The translations under genes were made by a program, and so were the position numbers. Below are positions 34,606 through 43,620 of a DNA stretch of 60,412 nucleotides, piece after piece. Below the pieces are notes generated by a model, which was not told the origin of the DNA, ran no database searches, and worked only from the letters and a program-made list of their open reading frames with translations. How positions within the stretch are numbered: the stretch's first letter is position 1; each line of letters begins with the position of its first letter. This DNA is from a virus: positions 1 through 60,412 of IMG/VR virus record IMGVR_UViG_3300042945_001531; one strand, 5' to 3'.

Positions 34606-37122
34606 TTAGTAAGCGCAACTAGATCCAGTCCAGAATCCACCACTATTTACACAGGATGTACAGTTACTGCATGCCACCGATGTTGCTGTATATTCTGGGC
34701 AGGCAGCACATTGATTTGCTGGTGTCGGAGTTGGGCTAGGTGTAGGCGTTGGAGTTGGGGTAGGCGTTGGCGTTGGGGTTGGAGTTGGAGTTGGGGTAGG
34801 AGTTGGAGTTGGGGTAGGAGTAGGTGTTGGGGTTGGTGATGGCGTTGGTGTAAAAGTTGGGAAGAACGGGAAGGACGGTGGGAAGAACGGGAAGGACGGG
34901 AAGAATGGTGGTGCAGGTGTAGGTGTCGGAGTTGTCCATGGTGTTGTCGAGCATTCTCCAAATGTTGTTGAATAATAATATCCGCAAGCCTGGCATTGAG
35001 ACTGGTTATAGGCCCATGCATTGTCTGGGCTACATGTTGGTGTCGGAGTCGGTGTCGGAGTTGGTGTCGGAGTTGGTGTTGGTGTTGGTGTTGGTGTTGG
35101 TGTTGGTGTTGGGGTACAAGGAACACTCTGGAAGTATTCTCCACAACTTCCATTTGCATAAACACCAATTCTACTTCCATTAGAACATGGAGAATCCCAA
35201 GCAATAAATGTTCCAGAAGGTGGGCACGTTGAAGTTGGAGTAGGTGTTGGAGTTGGTGTAGGGGTAGGTGTAGGGGTAGGTGTTGGAGTTGGTGTTGTCC
35301 ATGGTATTGTTGAACATTCACCAAATGTTGTTGAGTAGTAATATCCGCAAGCCTGGCATTGAGACTGGTTATATAAATATGCATTGTCTGGTACGCAACT
35401 AGAGGTTGGTGTTGGGGTAGGTGTTGGGGTAGGTGTTGAGCATCCAAGGCCTATATAAAACTTAATAGAACTTGTTGATCCATCAGAACACTTATACCAT
35501 GCTTCTTGATAATTACTACATCCTGAGCAAGATCCATCTGGACAGGATCCACTATAAACTCCACCTAGAGTTTGTCCATATTGAGATCCACAGGAAACTG
35601 TTGTAGTTGGAGTAGGAGTTGTTGGGGTTGGTGTTGGTGTTGGAGTTGTCGGTGTTGGAGTTGGGGTAGATCCACAATTTGCTGCCGATACTGAAGGCGT
35701 GTTTGAATTTCCTGGAGCACAGTTCCAACCACTTCCAACCTCACCTAAAGCGGTGTGGTACTGTAGTGCTTGTGAGCAAGTTCTTGTGTCGTCAAAATTA
35801 GGTCCCATAACTGTTCCTGGATCATATCCTGCTCCAACATTAGCACAATATGTATACCAAACTCCAGAAGTTCCTGGAGTAACACATGGAGTTGTTCCAG
35901 CACCGCCACTACCTCCACAAGAACTTACGTTAGTTGCAAGACAGTTTCCAAATCCAAGGAATGTTCCAGTCCCTGGTGCTGCTTCAACACAAACTTGGTA
36001 TGAGCCATCGGAGCATGTTTTTCTTGTTCCTTGGAAAATTCCTTCATAAGAGTCCTCACCATTACATGTTGGAATTGTTACTGTATATGCTTCACATGGT
36101 CCACAGGTGACTGTTTCTGTTGGTGTAGGAGTTGTTGGGGTTGGAGTTGGTGTTGTTGGGGTTGGAGTAGGAGTTGTTGGGGTTGGTGTTGTTGGGGTTG
36201 GAGTAGGAGTTGTTGGGGTTGGAGTAGGCGTTGGGGTTGGAGTAGGCGTTGGGGTTGGTGTTGGTGTTGGTGTTGGAGTTGGAGTAGGCGTTGGTGTTGG
36301 TGTTGGAGTTGGAGTTGGAGTTGTAGGCGTTGCCACACCTTCATAGATATCTCCGTATAAAACCCACGAGTCGGTATCTACTTTTATTAATGTTGCTTTG
36401 CCGTATTCTGCATCAATCCATTTTTGATTATTTTTACTATTTACCATTACTCCGCTTGCTGGGCTAAATAATGTTCTTCCATAATTAAACTGTATAAAAT
36501 TATATTGATATCCTATAGGAATTTGTACAGAGGTATTGTTTGGAACAGTTACAGTCACTGTTACTGGTGGATTTGGGTCACCAGGAATTGGAGATATAAC
36601 TGGTCCTGAATATGAAAGCAATATAGTTTTTGCAACATCACCAAGTTCTAATGTAAAATTATTATCTTTTGTTATTACTGTATTTATATTTGCAATTCTT
36701 GGCTCAAGATCAAACTGTTCATCAACAGAATTCCAATCAATACCATTTCCTGCAAGGGCTGGGTATCCTCCAGTAGCACCACTTATTGCATTAGTTATTG
36801 CTGTATTAACAAATGATTGCGTTGCTAAATCTGCTGTATTTGATATACCGTGGACATCTGTGGTATCTGAGTTGTGTGCTGAAATTGCTGCATTTCTATT
36901 TACTATTTCTGCAGCATCTGCATCTACAAGATTTTGAAGGTGTTTTGCAATTGACGGGGTAACAAGATTATTGGGGTTTGTATTTGCCCCATCATAAACA
37001 TATGATCCATAGTGATATAGTCTTAAGGCTGCCTGAATGTCGGCTGCGTCTGAAAGACCTGGAATTTTAGTATTGAAGAGTCCACTACCGTTGACGGTAT
37101 TATCGATATTCTCTTCTGCCAC
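34606..37122 (-). CDS. Pro-Thr-rich, Cys-module tail protein
   Basis: An 838-residue protein. Residues 1-260 are fibre-like: an [11 protein letters not shown] module matching the 25221 gene, [19 protein letters not shown], and a beta domain ending [10 protein letters not shown]. From about residue 265 long TPTPTP spacers alternate with Cys-rich modules. One module, [19 protein letters not shown], occurs twice almost identically. An island of FFP repeats ([16 protein letters not shown]) near residue 755 matches the tail at 24303. The start is GTG with GAGAGGTGA. The Pro-Thr spacers are typical O-glycosylation or prolyl-hydroxylation substrates; that role is inference. Confidence 0.75.
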   Translation of the reverse strand: MAEENIDNTVNGSGLFNTKIPGLSDAADIQAALRLYHYGSYVYDGANTNPNNLVTPSIAKHLQNLVDADAAEIVNRNAAISAHNSDTTDVHGISNTADLATQSFVNTAITNAISGATGGYPALAGNGIDWNSVDEQFDLEPRIANINTVITKDNNFTLELGDVAKTILLSYSGPVISPIPGDPNPPVTVTVTVPNNTSVQIPIGYQYNFIQFNYGRTLFSPASGVMVNSKNNQKWIDAEYGKATLIKVDTDSWVLYGDIYEGVATPTTPTPTPTPTPTPTPTPTPTPTPTPTPTPTPTPTPTPTTPTPTPTTPTPTTPTPTPTTPTPTPTTPTPTETVTCGPCEAYTVTIPTCNGEDSYEGIFQGTRKTCSDGSYQVCVEAAPGTGTFLGFGNCLATNVSSCGGSGGAGTTPCVTPGTSGVWYTYCANVGAGYDPGTVMGPNFDDTRTCSQALQYHTALGEVGSGWNCAPGNSNTPSVSAANCGSTPTPTPTTPTPTPTPTTPTPTTTVSCGSQYGQTLGGVYSGSCPDGSCSGCSNYQEAWYKCSDGSTSSIKFYIGLGCSTPTPTPTPTPTSSCVPDNAYLYNQSQCQACGYYYSTTFGECSTIPWTTPTPTPTPTPTPTPTPTPTPTSTCPPSGTFIAWDSPCSNGSRIGVYANGSCGEYFQSVPCTPTPTPTPTPTPTPTPTPTPTPTPTPTCSPDNAWAYNQSQCQACGYYYSTTFGECSTTPWTTPTPTPAPPFFPSFPFFPPSFPFFPTFTPTPSPTPTPTPTPTPTPTPTPTPTPTPTPTPTPTPTPSPTPTPANQCAACPEYTATSVACSNCTSCVNSGGFWTGSSCAY
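34730..36330. repeat. Interrupted hexanucleotide repeats encoding Thr-Pro
   Basis: Long stretches of plus-strand GGTGTT, GGAGTT, GGGGTA and GGCGTT units encode Thr-Pro dipeptides on the minus strand. They lie mainly at 34730-34855, 35037-35110, 35235-35295 and 36118-36330. Variation at third positions shows that the Thr-Pro protein sequence, not the DNA, is conserved. Confidence 0.8.
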
Positions 37123-37140
37123 TATAAATCACCTCTCGCC

Positions 37141-37149
37141 ATTATACCA
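37141..37149 (-). promoter_or_regulatory. Extended -10 promoter (TGGTATAAT) for the Pro-Thr-rich gene
   Basis: TGGTATAAT on the minus strand lies 18 bases before the GTG at 37122 and overlaps the stop of the upstream gene. A GAGAGGTGA ribosome site follows. Confidence 0.55.
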
Positions 37150-37738
37150 CTGTAATAAACAAATGAACACGCTTAGGACCAGCCATTGGCTGCCAGGCGT
37201 TATCAATATATTCTACACCCTTTATTTCAAGTGGTAATGCCAAAAACCCCTGGCTGGTAATTAAATCTTTTATTATAAGATTTGTAGCCAAAGGCCCAGA
37301 GGAATCTGATGACGATATGGAATACTGAACATTAAAAACCTGAGATGTTGCAGATGTGATACCAGAAGAGCCGTATATCTCTGCTACATTTATTGGGGGT
37401 ACTGTAAGTGTTCCATTAACAGCAGTAACATCTTTAATAGATGAATAATAGTTTGTTTTTAAACTAACAAGTGGTGTCCACTGTAATGAACCTCCACTAG
37501 AAACTTTTTGAAAAACTGTTTTATACGTTGTAGATGCTGGCTGATAATCTATAGCAATATCTAGGGCCTGGGTATCTTGAACAATTGTAGAAGCAACATT
37601 TGCATCTCTGGGGTCTCCAAGTACTCCAATAATTATGCTACCACGATCTCCTTGTGGGCCAATATCTAGGTCTAAACTTATGCTTTCTGGACCACCAAAA
37701 ATTGTTAAATCGTCATTAGATAAAAGTATATCTGCCAT
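37142..37738 (-). CDS. Structural protein of the appendage block
   Basis: A 198-residue, Ser/Ile/Val-rich beta protein. It has a short collagen-like start (DIGPQGDRGS), a repetitive middle and an N-terminal LLSNDDLTIFGGPESI. No family was recognised. It is coupled by TAATG to the BppU-like gene at 37738 and lies beside the Pro-Thr-rich fibre, so it is probably part of the tail appendage. Confidence 0.5.
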   Translation of the reverse strand: MADILLSNDDLTIFGGPESISLDLDIGPQGDRGSIIIGVLGDPRDANVASTIVQDTQALDIAIDYQPASTTYKTVFQKVSSGGSLQWTPLVSLKTNYYSSIKDVTAVNGTLTVPPINVAEIYGSSGITSATSQVFNVQYSISSSDSSGPLATNLIIKDLITSQGFLALPLEIKGVEYIDNAWQPMAGPKRVHLFITVV

Positions 37739-38220
37739 TATGCACCTGGCTGAGTAGCAGAAGTAGCACCAGTAACCTGATCTGTAACAGTTATTGTACC
37801 TGTAAGTAAGGTTTGAACAACTTCATATTGACCACTTCCTGGTAATCCTGCTGGCTTTCTAACTTCGACGTCATAAACATATTCTGTTCCCGCAACCAAT
37901 TGATTTCCCTCTGCTGGTCTAATTGCACATTGAACAAAGGTATTATCATCCGATACTCTAGCAAAACATTTAATTGGAACTGCTGGCTGTACAACTCCAT
38001 TAACGGTCCTTGTTGCACCACGAAATTCTGCAATAGTAAACTGTGCACTATCGTATGGTGCTGTAGTATCCGTTACATCATCTGGGTTATTTGCAAAATT
38101 AGTTGGCACATAAAATTGGCTTAAGTCAAAAACCGTACCATCATTCTTTTTAGGATAGATACGAAACTCAAAGGTGTCACCCTTATAATAGTTAAAGTCA
38201 TAGGTCGATGGAAATGCCAT
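37738..38220 (-). CDS. Baseplate upper-protein-like N-terminal domain protein (2)
   Basis: A 160-residue beta protein with NYYKGDTFEFRIYPKKNDG near residue 10, the same strand pattern as the VVRGD proteins at 29891 and 40543. Similar C-terminal strands are present (YDVEVRKPAGLPG...GTITVTDQVTG). It probably anchors appendages. Leaderless promoter directly upstream. Confidence 0.5.
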   Translation of the reverse strand: MAFPSTYDFNYYKGDTFEFRIYPKKNDGTVFDLSQFYVPTNFANNPDDVTDTTAPYDSAQFTIAEFRGATRTVNGVVQPAVPIKCFARVSDDNTFVQCAIRPAEGNQLVAGTEYVYDVEVRKPAGLPGSGQYEVVQTLLTGTITVTDQVTGATSATQPGA

Positions 38221-38226
38221 GCAATT

Positions 38227-38235
38227 ATTATACCA
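38227..38235 (-). promoter_or_regulatory. Extended -10 promoter (TGGTATAAT), leaderless
   Basis: TGGTATAAT on the minus strand ends six bases before the ATG at 38220. Confidence 0.6.
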
Positions 38236-38947
38236 CGCTGACGTAGATAGAATTCATAATTACGGATGAGTCGTAGTCGGTTCTAATTTGAGGCACCGCT
38301 CCAGAATTCCACATAGCGTCATCCTCTATAAAGAAGTGCTGCGTGACATACATATTATAGACATACTGATATTTTAGGGATGCCACGAACTGCGAAATTT
38401 CGGTGGTAGATTTAGGGAAAAACGTCCTCATCCAAACCTCTGTATTGTTAGACTCAGTAGTGAGTTCAAAGTTATAGGTTACGAATACCTGTGATCCAAC
38501 CTTAAGGCCATGGAAGTTAAGCATTCTTTGTTCTGCATTCCAGAGGCTGGTACATCCTTCTGGCAGGTATTTTTCATTTGTATTGCTACCCTTGGAATCT
38601 ACCCAAACCTTTACCCATCCATCATCTCCATAATTGACACCAAGGTTTATAGGTTTTCTATTTAAGTTAAAGTAAGAAGCCCATCCTGCTTGTTGTCCAG
38701 AAGAAGACAAGGAACTTAGTCCGTCTTTTCCAGGAGTTCCTCTTTCTCCTTTTGGTCCTGGTAACCCATCTTTACCTGCAGGGCCTTGCGGTCCAGGCAT
38801 ACCAGCAGGTCCAACTGGACCCATAGGACCAGGGACAGGAACATAATTAATTAATACATCGGTATTTGTTGTCTGTGTTTCTACAACCTGCGCTGCGTAA
38901 CTTGATTTTTTGCTTGTGGGAAAGTCCATGGATTTAGAAACTGGCAT
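38228..38947 (-). CDS. Collagen-like tail protein (1)
   Basis: A 239-residue protein with a Gly-X-Y collagen stretch of about 12 triplets near residues 38-75 ([15 protein letters not shown] then [13 protein letters not shown]). A 160-residue beta domain with Trp-rich segments follows ([23 protein letters not shown]). The order is a short N-terminal anchor, trimerising collagen stalk and tip domain. Prolines sit at both X and Y positions, including PG pairs that prolyl-4-hydroxylases modify in collagens. Leaderless promoter. Confidence 0.7.
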   Translation of the reverse strand: MPVSKSMDFPTSKKSSYAAQVVETQTTNTDVLINYVPVPGPMGPVGPAGMPGPQGPAGKDGLPGPKGERGTPGKDGLSSLSSSGQQAGWASYFNLNRKPINLGVNYGDDGWVKVWVDSKGSNTNEKYLPEGCTSLWNAEQRMLNFHGLKVGSQVFVTYNFELTTESNNTEVWMRTFFPKSTTEISQFVASLKYQYVYNMYVTQHFFIEDDAMWNSGAVPQIRTDYDSSVIMNSIYVSVV

Positions 38948-38953
38948 GTAGAC

Positions 38954-38962
38954 ATTATCTCA
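38954..38962 (-). promoter_or_regulatory. Promoter-like box (TGAGATAAT), leaderless
   Basis: TGAGATAAT on the minus strand ends six bases before the ATG at 38947. The spacing is as in the other leaderless genes, though the box starts with G. Confidence 0.45.
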
Positions 38963-38964
38963 CA

Positions 38965-39408
38965 TTATTCAGAAATATAAGAAAAGGACATATGGAACTT
39001 ATCATCAGTAGATGCATTAAACGGAACATTTTTTGTCATTGGAACATCTTCTGAAGATCCAGCATGCTGCCAAAGAGTCATTATAGAACTTGATGGAGTT
39101 AAATGCCCTTTTAAACTATAGTGTTTTAAATTTGGCAGGGTATCATGAGCAGACCCACCATAAACATCTGTGTGATACTTAGAAGCAAACGGAAGTGTTA
39201 AAGAATACTGACCAGTTCCAAAGTTTGTAACATTAGTATACAAAACATCTATTTGAACAATTACTAAATTACCAATTTTTACATAAGAACCAGTTGCTGG
39301 AGAGTTTGTAAATGTTAATCCTGTACCAGACCAAACTGGATTATAAGAATTAATTTTTGTAGTAAGCCCACCTACATCACCAAATGCGGGATGCGTAAAT
39401 CTTGCCAT
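38965..39408 (-). CDS. Putative receptor-binding tip protein
   Basis: A 147-residue beta protein (KINSYNPVWSGTGLTFTN, YVKIGNLVIVQIDV, YSLTLPFASKYH). This arrangement resembles tail fibre tip domains. The same strand order occurs at the end of the collagen-like protein at 39689 (YYKIGELVYFDLSV, WQFKLPFPVH), so the two share a domain. Its ATG overlaps the preceding stop. Confidence 0.6.
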   Translation of the reverse strand: MARFTHPAFGDVGGLTTKINSYNPVWSGTGLTFTNSPATGSYVKIGNLVIVQIDVLYTNVTNFGTGQYSLTLPFASKYHTDVYGGSAHDTLPNLKHYSLKGHLTPSSSIMTLWQHAGSSEDVPMTKNVPFNASTDDKFHMSFSYISE

Positions 39409-39689
39409 TAGTTCTGACTCTCTAGACCAGTCTGAATTATTGCTAGATTCATTGATGTTGAGCCTATAGCATACAACGCATCAAAACTTGGAAGTTCAAA
39501 AGAGATTGAGTGGTTTGGCATAATCCTAAAACCATAATTTGTTGAAGAAAGATTTTCATTACCTCCAACATAAATATATCCTGTATCATTTACGTTTTGT
39601 AGAGTTATATCCATACCACCATGCTTACCGTTTGGAGTAAGTCTTACTGGTGTTACACTTGTTAATGCTACGATAGAATGTTGTGCCAT
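39408..39689 (-). CDS. Small appendage protein
   Basis: A 93-residue beta protein (DITLQNVNDTGYIYVGGNENL then IMPNHSISFELPSFDALYAIG). The pattern resembles small head-fibre or jelly-roll proteins of tailed phages. It is coupled at both ends by TAATG overlaps with the tip protein and the collagen-like gene. Function not recognised. Confidence 0.5.
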   Translation of the reverse strand: MAQHSIVALTSVTPVRLTPNGKHGGMDITLQNVNDTGYIYVGGNENLSSTNYGFRIMPNHSISFELPSFDALYAIGSTSMNLAIIQTGLESQN

Positions 39690-40543
39690 TATGATGCTGT
39701 CCTATATGTTCCAGAAATTCTTAACCTACTTGCTCCTAGTCCAGTTTGTATATTTGCTGGTTGTGTAAAATCTTTTGGATAAACAGAAGTAACTGCTCTA
39801 AGTTCTCCTGGTGAATAGCCAGCATATTGAGATTGAGAAACAGTGTGAAGATATACGTAAGTATTGCCACCATATTGCTCAAGTTGTCCAAATACTATAT
39901 TTTGTCCACCATCATTAGCAGTTCTTTCAGCAACGTCTTCTGCAAGTGAAGAGTCATGTATCATACCAGTAAAAGAAAGATTTGTAGATGAAGAATTATG
40001 CATACTTCCAGAAGAATGAACTGGGAATGGAAGTTTAAATTGCCAGTGTGGCCACAAAATAGTGCCATTATTGTCTATTGGTGTTCCCCAATCTGAAACA
40101 TGTCCCAAATTAACACTTAAGTCAAAATATACCAACTCACCAATTTTGTAGTAATCAGCAAGCACATCGTATGTGCTGGTTGTTAAAGAACTTAGTTCAA
40201 AAAAATCATGACCCCAACTTCCTGAAGTTGGAGTTATTTCGCTTGAAGATCCTTCTGCGTCAGCACCCTTTGCTGCAATTAAATCAAATTTTGTAGTATC
40301 AGTTGGAAGTGTTCCTACAGTTGTAGTTGCTTTTGTATAATATAGTTGTCCTTGATAAGTTACTAAATCTCCAACTGCATAGGAAGCGTTTGATTGCCAT
40401 GCACCGTTATAGTGCCATAGGGCATCTGCACCTGCTGGTCCAGTTGCACCGATTGGTCCCTGTGGTCCTTGTGCGCCAGTTGCACCAGCGTCTCCTTTTT
40501 GTCCTTCTGCGCCTGGCATAGGAACAATCTTAATAACTGCCAT
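39689..40543 (-). CDS. Collagen-like tail protein with carbohydrate-binding module (2)
   Basis: A 284-residue protein. Residues 10-40 are a Gly-X-Y stretch (EGQKGDAGATGAQGPQGPIG). Residues 43-95 look like a CBM5/12-type chitin-binding module (WHYNGAWQSNASYAVGDLVTY then QLYYTKA). The C-terminal 170 residues are a tip domain similar to the protein at 38965. The order is anchor, stalk, sugar-binding module and tip, fitting attachment to cell-surface glycans. TAATG overlap with the upstream gene. Confidence 0.7.
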   Translation of the reverse strand: MAVIKIVPMPGAEGQKGDAGATGAQGPQGPIGATGPAGADALWHYNGAWQSNASYAVGDLVTYQGQLYYTKATTTVGTLPTDTTKFDLIAAKGADAEGSSSEITPTSGSWGHDFFELSSLTTSTYDVLADYYKIGELVYFDLSVNLGHVSDWGTPIDNNGTILWPHWQFKLPFPVHSSGSMHNSSSTNLSFTGMIHDSSLAEDVAERTANDGGQNIVFGQLEQYGGNTYVYLHTVSQSQYAGYSPGELRAVTSVYPKDFTQPANIQTGLGASRLRISGTYRTAS

Positions 40544-40938
40544 TATAGTGTACCCCCTGGTGTAACGTCACCTAAAACTTGTATTGTGCCTATAACTGGA
40601 GTCCAAACAATATCTTCAATTTCTTCTGGAATAATTACCTGCAAATCAAAAGGTAGTTGAGCCACGACTGAAGAATATTTTGATCCCCAATTTTTTGTAA
40701 CAGAAGGATAAGCAGTAATGTCGACAAATCCTTCACCAGGTTCACAATCTAAGGCATCTAGGACATTTCCAGATTGATCATAAGCGGTTGCTCTAAAAAT
40801 CCATCCAGTTGTATCATAAAAATCTATTTCGTTAGACTCGTAGAATTCCACACGAAGGGTTCCTGTATCTCCTCTAACAACGCTCCACTGCATAGTGACA
40901 GGATCTGCACCAAAAGCAAGGGTATTGTGAATAGGCAT
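40543..40938 (-). CDS. Baseplate upper-protein-like N-terminal domain protein (3)
   Basis: The start at ATG 40938 is set by a leaderless promoter; a longer frame to 41064 would include a promoter and a hairpin region. The 131-residue protein has the QWSVVRGDTGTLRVEF motif like the gene at 29891, and a DVTPGG C-terminus. It is the first gene of the collagen-like appendage operon and probably the virion anchor. Confidence 0.6.
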   Translation of the reverse strand: MPIHNTLAFGADPVTMQWSVVRGDTGTLRVEFYESNEIDFYDTTGWIFRATAYDQSGNVLDALDCEPGEGFVDITAYPSVTKNWGSKYSSVVAQLPFDLQVIIPEEIEDIVWTPVIGTIQVLGDVTPGGTL

Positions 40939-40944
40939 ACTGCG

Positions 40945-40953
40945 ATTATACCA
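40945..40953 (-). promoter_or_regulatory. Extended -10 promoter (TGGTATAAT), leaderless, for the collagen-like operon
   Basis: TGGTATAAT on the minus strand ends six bases before the ATG at 40938. A second TGGTATAAT lies 73 bases further upstream. Confidence 0.6.
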
Positions 40954-41017
40954 TAAAAATTGACTAATACCAAGGCTGGTGGGTATGAGACAAACCAAGG
41001 TATTAGCCAACAATAAA

Positions 41018-41026
41018 ATTATACCA
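41018..41026 (-). promoter_or_regulatory. Second extended -10 promoter (TGGTATAAT) upstream of the same operon
   Basis: This box would give an 80-base leader containing an 8-bp stem (CTAATACC/GGTATTAG). A TGTCCGTTTTG motif lies just upstream of it. The operon may have leadered and leaderless transcripts. Confidence 0.45.
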
Positions 41027-41189
41027 TAAAGGACAAAACGGACATCTAGATAAAAGTTTACCAAATTGTTACAATACCAAATGTCCGATTTGTCATGTTA
41101 TGTCTTTTATGCCAGGATTGGGATGGTGTATACTTTAATATATATAAAGAAAAAGAATATCTTTATAGTTTTAAAAACTATCTTATATA

Positions 41190-41861
41190 TTATATATAGT
41201 ATATAGGGAAATTATTATTTTCGCAAAGAGTTTTATAGTTTATTATCTTACCATTAAAACTAACATGCCTATTTATATCAAAAGACGTTTTATGCACTTC
41301 TGAGTGAGAAAAATATTTATTATTAAAATATATAAGATTTTCATTGTCTTGTGCTATTTTTGAAAATGTATAGTTTTCTGGAAAACCGAAACCAAGTTTT
41401 GGAACATCTTCTATTTTTATATCCTTAAACTGTAAAATCAAAGAGTCTATTATTGACTTTATTATTTTACTATTTTTAATTGCTCCAAAATTTGAATTAT
41501 TAATTCCAGAGTGCTGAAATCCTTTCGAAGAACATATAAGTTCTTCTCCTTTGTAGCCTTTGCCTATTGAGTACTCTATTGTCTCTAAGCATATAGAATC
41601 CATATCAGCGTAGAATCCTCCGTGTGTGTATATAGCAATTAATCTCCAGATATCTGATTTATGAATATTATCCAATTCTATGTAGCAACTGTATAAAAAA
41701 TCATTATATTTTTTTACAGTTTCGCATCTTTCTTCAGCGTCAACATAACTGTGTTCCCAGCCAGGATTTAGGTTTTTCCATGTACCTATTATATTTTTTT
41801 GAAATGCTGGCAAATCGTTATATTTTTTTTCGTGAGTTTGCCAAATAATTTTTGGTATCAT
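41190..41861 (-). CDS. GT32-like glycosyltransferase with DxD motif
   Basis: The start at ATG 41861 lies five bases after the stop of the holin-like gene; the frame extends further up but without a better start. The 223-residue protein begins IPKIIWQTH and has KSDIWRLIAIYTHGGFYADMDS, the Gly_transf_sug/GT32 hallmark with its metal-binding DxD. Family members use UDP- or GDP-sugars (mannosyl-, galactosyl- or related transfer). It may add sugars to virion proteins or to host polymers. It is unusually AT-rich. Confidence 0.85.
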   Translation of the reverse strand: MIPKIIWQTHEKKYNDLPAFQKNIIGTWKNLNPGWEHSYVDAEERCETVKKYNDFLYSCYIELDNIHKSDIWRLIAIYTHGGFYADMDSICLETIEYSIGKGYKGEELICSSKGFQHSGINNSNFGAIKNSKIIKSIIDSLILQFKDIKIEDVPKLGFGFPENYTFSKIAQDNENLIYFNNKYFSHSEVHKTSFDINRHVSFNGKIINYKTLCENNNFPIYYI

Positions 41862-41865
41862 TATG

Positions 41866-42129
41866 CTACTTAGACTTAGAAATATGCTCAATTAAAATCT
41901 TGTACATTTCGTCAAGTTTCTTTTCTTGACGTTCTCTAGATCTTGCAGATTCTTCTTTTTGTTCGTTCAAACCATTTTCAAGTCGTGAAACTGCATCTCT
42001 AAGGCTGGATCCCGAATTCGGCTTAAGTTCGACTAGATAATGTTTTACTAGCCACTTGATTGCTAGGGCAACTGATGATACAATTGTTAGGATGGCGACA
42101 ATTAATGCTGCCCAATCTTGAATTGTCAT
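41866..42129 (-). CDS. Holin-like small membrane protein
   Basis: An 87-residue protein with a single membrane helix at residues 6-28 (WAALIVAILTIVSSVALAIKW), then a positively charged and coiled tail (RSRERQEKKLDEMYKIL). The start is the ATG at 42129. Size and shape suit a holin or membrane anchor of phage lysis. The lytic enzyme, however, lies at 30969, far away and on the other strand. A TATAAT box is nine bases upstream. Confidence 0.55.
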   Translation of the reverse strand: MTIQDWAALIVAILTIVSSVALAIKWLVKHYLVELKPNSGSSLRDAVSRLENGLNEQKEESARSRERQEKKLDEMYKILIEHISKSK

Positions 42130-42163
42130 AACTGAAATATTATAAGGGGTATATTTAATAAAA

Positions 42164-42934
42164 ATGAAAACGGACATACTTAGCACACTAGAGCATTCTC
42201 GAAATCTAATAATATCCCCAGATATGGATGGCTTTATGTCCGCAAAATTATTGGAGCGTTTTAACGGTTCGCAAATAGTCGGTTCGTATGACAAGAATCT
42301 TTTATGTCTCGCCGACGGGATAGATCCAGAAGATTGCCTGTTCCTGGACTGCGACATGAATAGATATAACTTTGTTTCGCTCGGAAATCACATGCGCTTA
42401 CTAGAAGATAGTATGTCATATAAGTCTTTCAATCCGAATGTACACTTCGGCGTAACGACATATAGCGACAAGTTTCCTTTCGCAACCGCTTTTTTGATTT
42501 CGTTCGCAACAGAGGTTCAAACCTCCAATACAGACCTAACACGCATGGCTTTTGCTGACTCAACTCTCAAGAACATGGAGAAGTACAGCAACAACATGCG
42601 AAACTGGTCTGATAGGATGGATCACCCTGCAGTTCGGTACATAATGGACAATTCGGACATTGCAAGAGCAAATGATGCACAGGCAAGGTTTGACTATGTT
42701 GATCAATCTTTCACCTCAAAACGGTATGGCAAGGAACGATATCTGAATACCCTAAATAGGGCCCTAGAAGCGCAGGGGATGAAGTTTCAAACCTTAACTA
42801 GGGGTAACAAATACCTTTGCGACAAAGTGGGCCTAAACACCCTTACAAGGTATAATAAGGATATAATTTCATATGCGGAAATATTCACAGGAGAATATAG
42901 CGTAACATATGACCAGGAGATAGAGTGGAGATAA
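42164..42934 (+). CDS. Possible DHH-type phosphoesterase-like protein
   Basis: A 256-residue protein. The N-terminus contains ISPDMDGFMSAKLL, weakly recalling the first metal motif of DHH/RecJ proteins (x-D-x-D-G-x-x-S-A), and FLDCDMN near residue 64. I am not sure of the family, and no complete set of DHH motifs is seen. It is the first gene of a plus-strand operon with a DNA methyltransferase that overlaps its end by 10 bases, so a role in DNA or nucleotide metabolism is likely. Confidence 0.45.
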   Translation: MKTDILSTLEHSRNLIISPDMDGFMSAKLLERFNGSQIVGSYDKNLLCLADGIDPEDCLFLDCDMNRYNFVSLGNHMRLLEDSMSYKSFNPNVHFGVTTYSDKFPFATAFLISFATEVQTSNTDLTRMAFADSTLKNMEKYSNNMRNWSDRMDHPAVRYIMDNSDIARANDAQARFDYVDQSFTSKRYGKERYLNTLNRALEAQGMKFQTLTRGNKYLCDKVGLNTLTRYNKDIISYAEIFTGEYSVTYDQEIEWR

Positions 42935-43608
42935 AGTTTTATTGTCAGGACGCCAGAAAACCTTTTTTGGAGCCAGATAGCGTAGATTTGTTTTTGACAC
43001 ACCCACCTTTTTTAAATAGACTAGTGGCTGAGTATGGTGGAGATTTGTCTAGTCAAATACAAAATTCTGATACCGTCGAAAATTTTGCCAAATCGATTTC
43101 TGATTTTGTCGGCAATATGGAAACTGCTTTGAAGGATAGTGGGGCGATACTTTTAATCTTGCCAAACACCCGTACCTTTTTTCATATAGTTAAATTTATA
43201 ATTCAAAATACAAACTTGGTGATTAATCGTGACATCATTTGGAATTTTGAACAAAGTGAGTTTATAAATGAATTATCTGGAAACGAAATAAATCATATTT
43301 TGTATATGACTAAGAACAAAGATGTTAGCCAACCGCTCAAAAACCTTAAAAGCCTTGTTATAGATCAGGACTGGACTACTTTTGATAATTTTGACTCTTT
43401 GCCCGAAAAAATGATAGAAGAACTTATCTTGGTATTTTCCAAAGAGGGCGATGTCGTTGTAGATCCTATGGGAGGAACTGGCACTGTGGCTGCTGTATCT
43501 TTAAAAAATAACAGAAAGGCAATATACAACGACGTTTCGCCTTTACAGGTTGATTTGGCAAAAAAGAGACTTTATGATACAATTGGATATAAAGAAATAC
43601 TAGACTAG
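42925..43608 (+). CDS. DNA methyltransferase (N4/N6, beta-type)
   Basis: A 227-residue protein. The catalytic motif IV is LTHPPFL near residue 24 (SPPY/F type) and motif I is DPMGGTGTVA near residue 180. The order IV before I marks the beta class of amino-methyltransferases. It probably methylates A or C in a short DNA sequence and may protect phage DNA from restriction. No partner endonuclease is seen. The start is GTG after AGGAGA; it overlaps the upstream gene. Confidence 0.85.
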   Translation: MEIKFYCQDARKPFLEPDSVDLFLTHPPFLNRLVAEYGGDLSSQIQNSDTVENFAKSISDFVGNMETALKDSGAILLILPNTRTFFHIVKFIIQNTNLVINRDIIWNFEQSEFINELSGNEINHILYMTKNKDVSQPLKNLKSLVIDQDWTTFDNFDSLPEKMIEELILVFSKEGDVVVDPMGGTGTVAAVSLKNNRKAIYNDVSPLQVDLAKKRLYDTIGYKEILD

Positions 43609-43620
43609 AAAGGTATGCTA

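Noticed and set aside
36107-36346. Plus-strand VGVGVG frame
   Set aside because: A shadow of the Thr-Pro repeats; no ribosome site, no promoter, and pure repeat content.
40939-41064. N-terminal extension of the gene at 40543 with a membrane-like stretch
   Set aside because: It overlaps two promoter boxes; leaderless spacing sets the start at 40938.
42130-42357. N-terminal extension of the holin-like frame
   Set aside because: It is antisense to the start of the plus-strand gene at 42164 and lacks a start signal.
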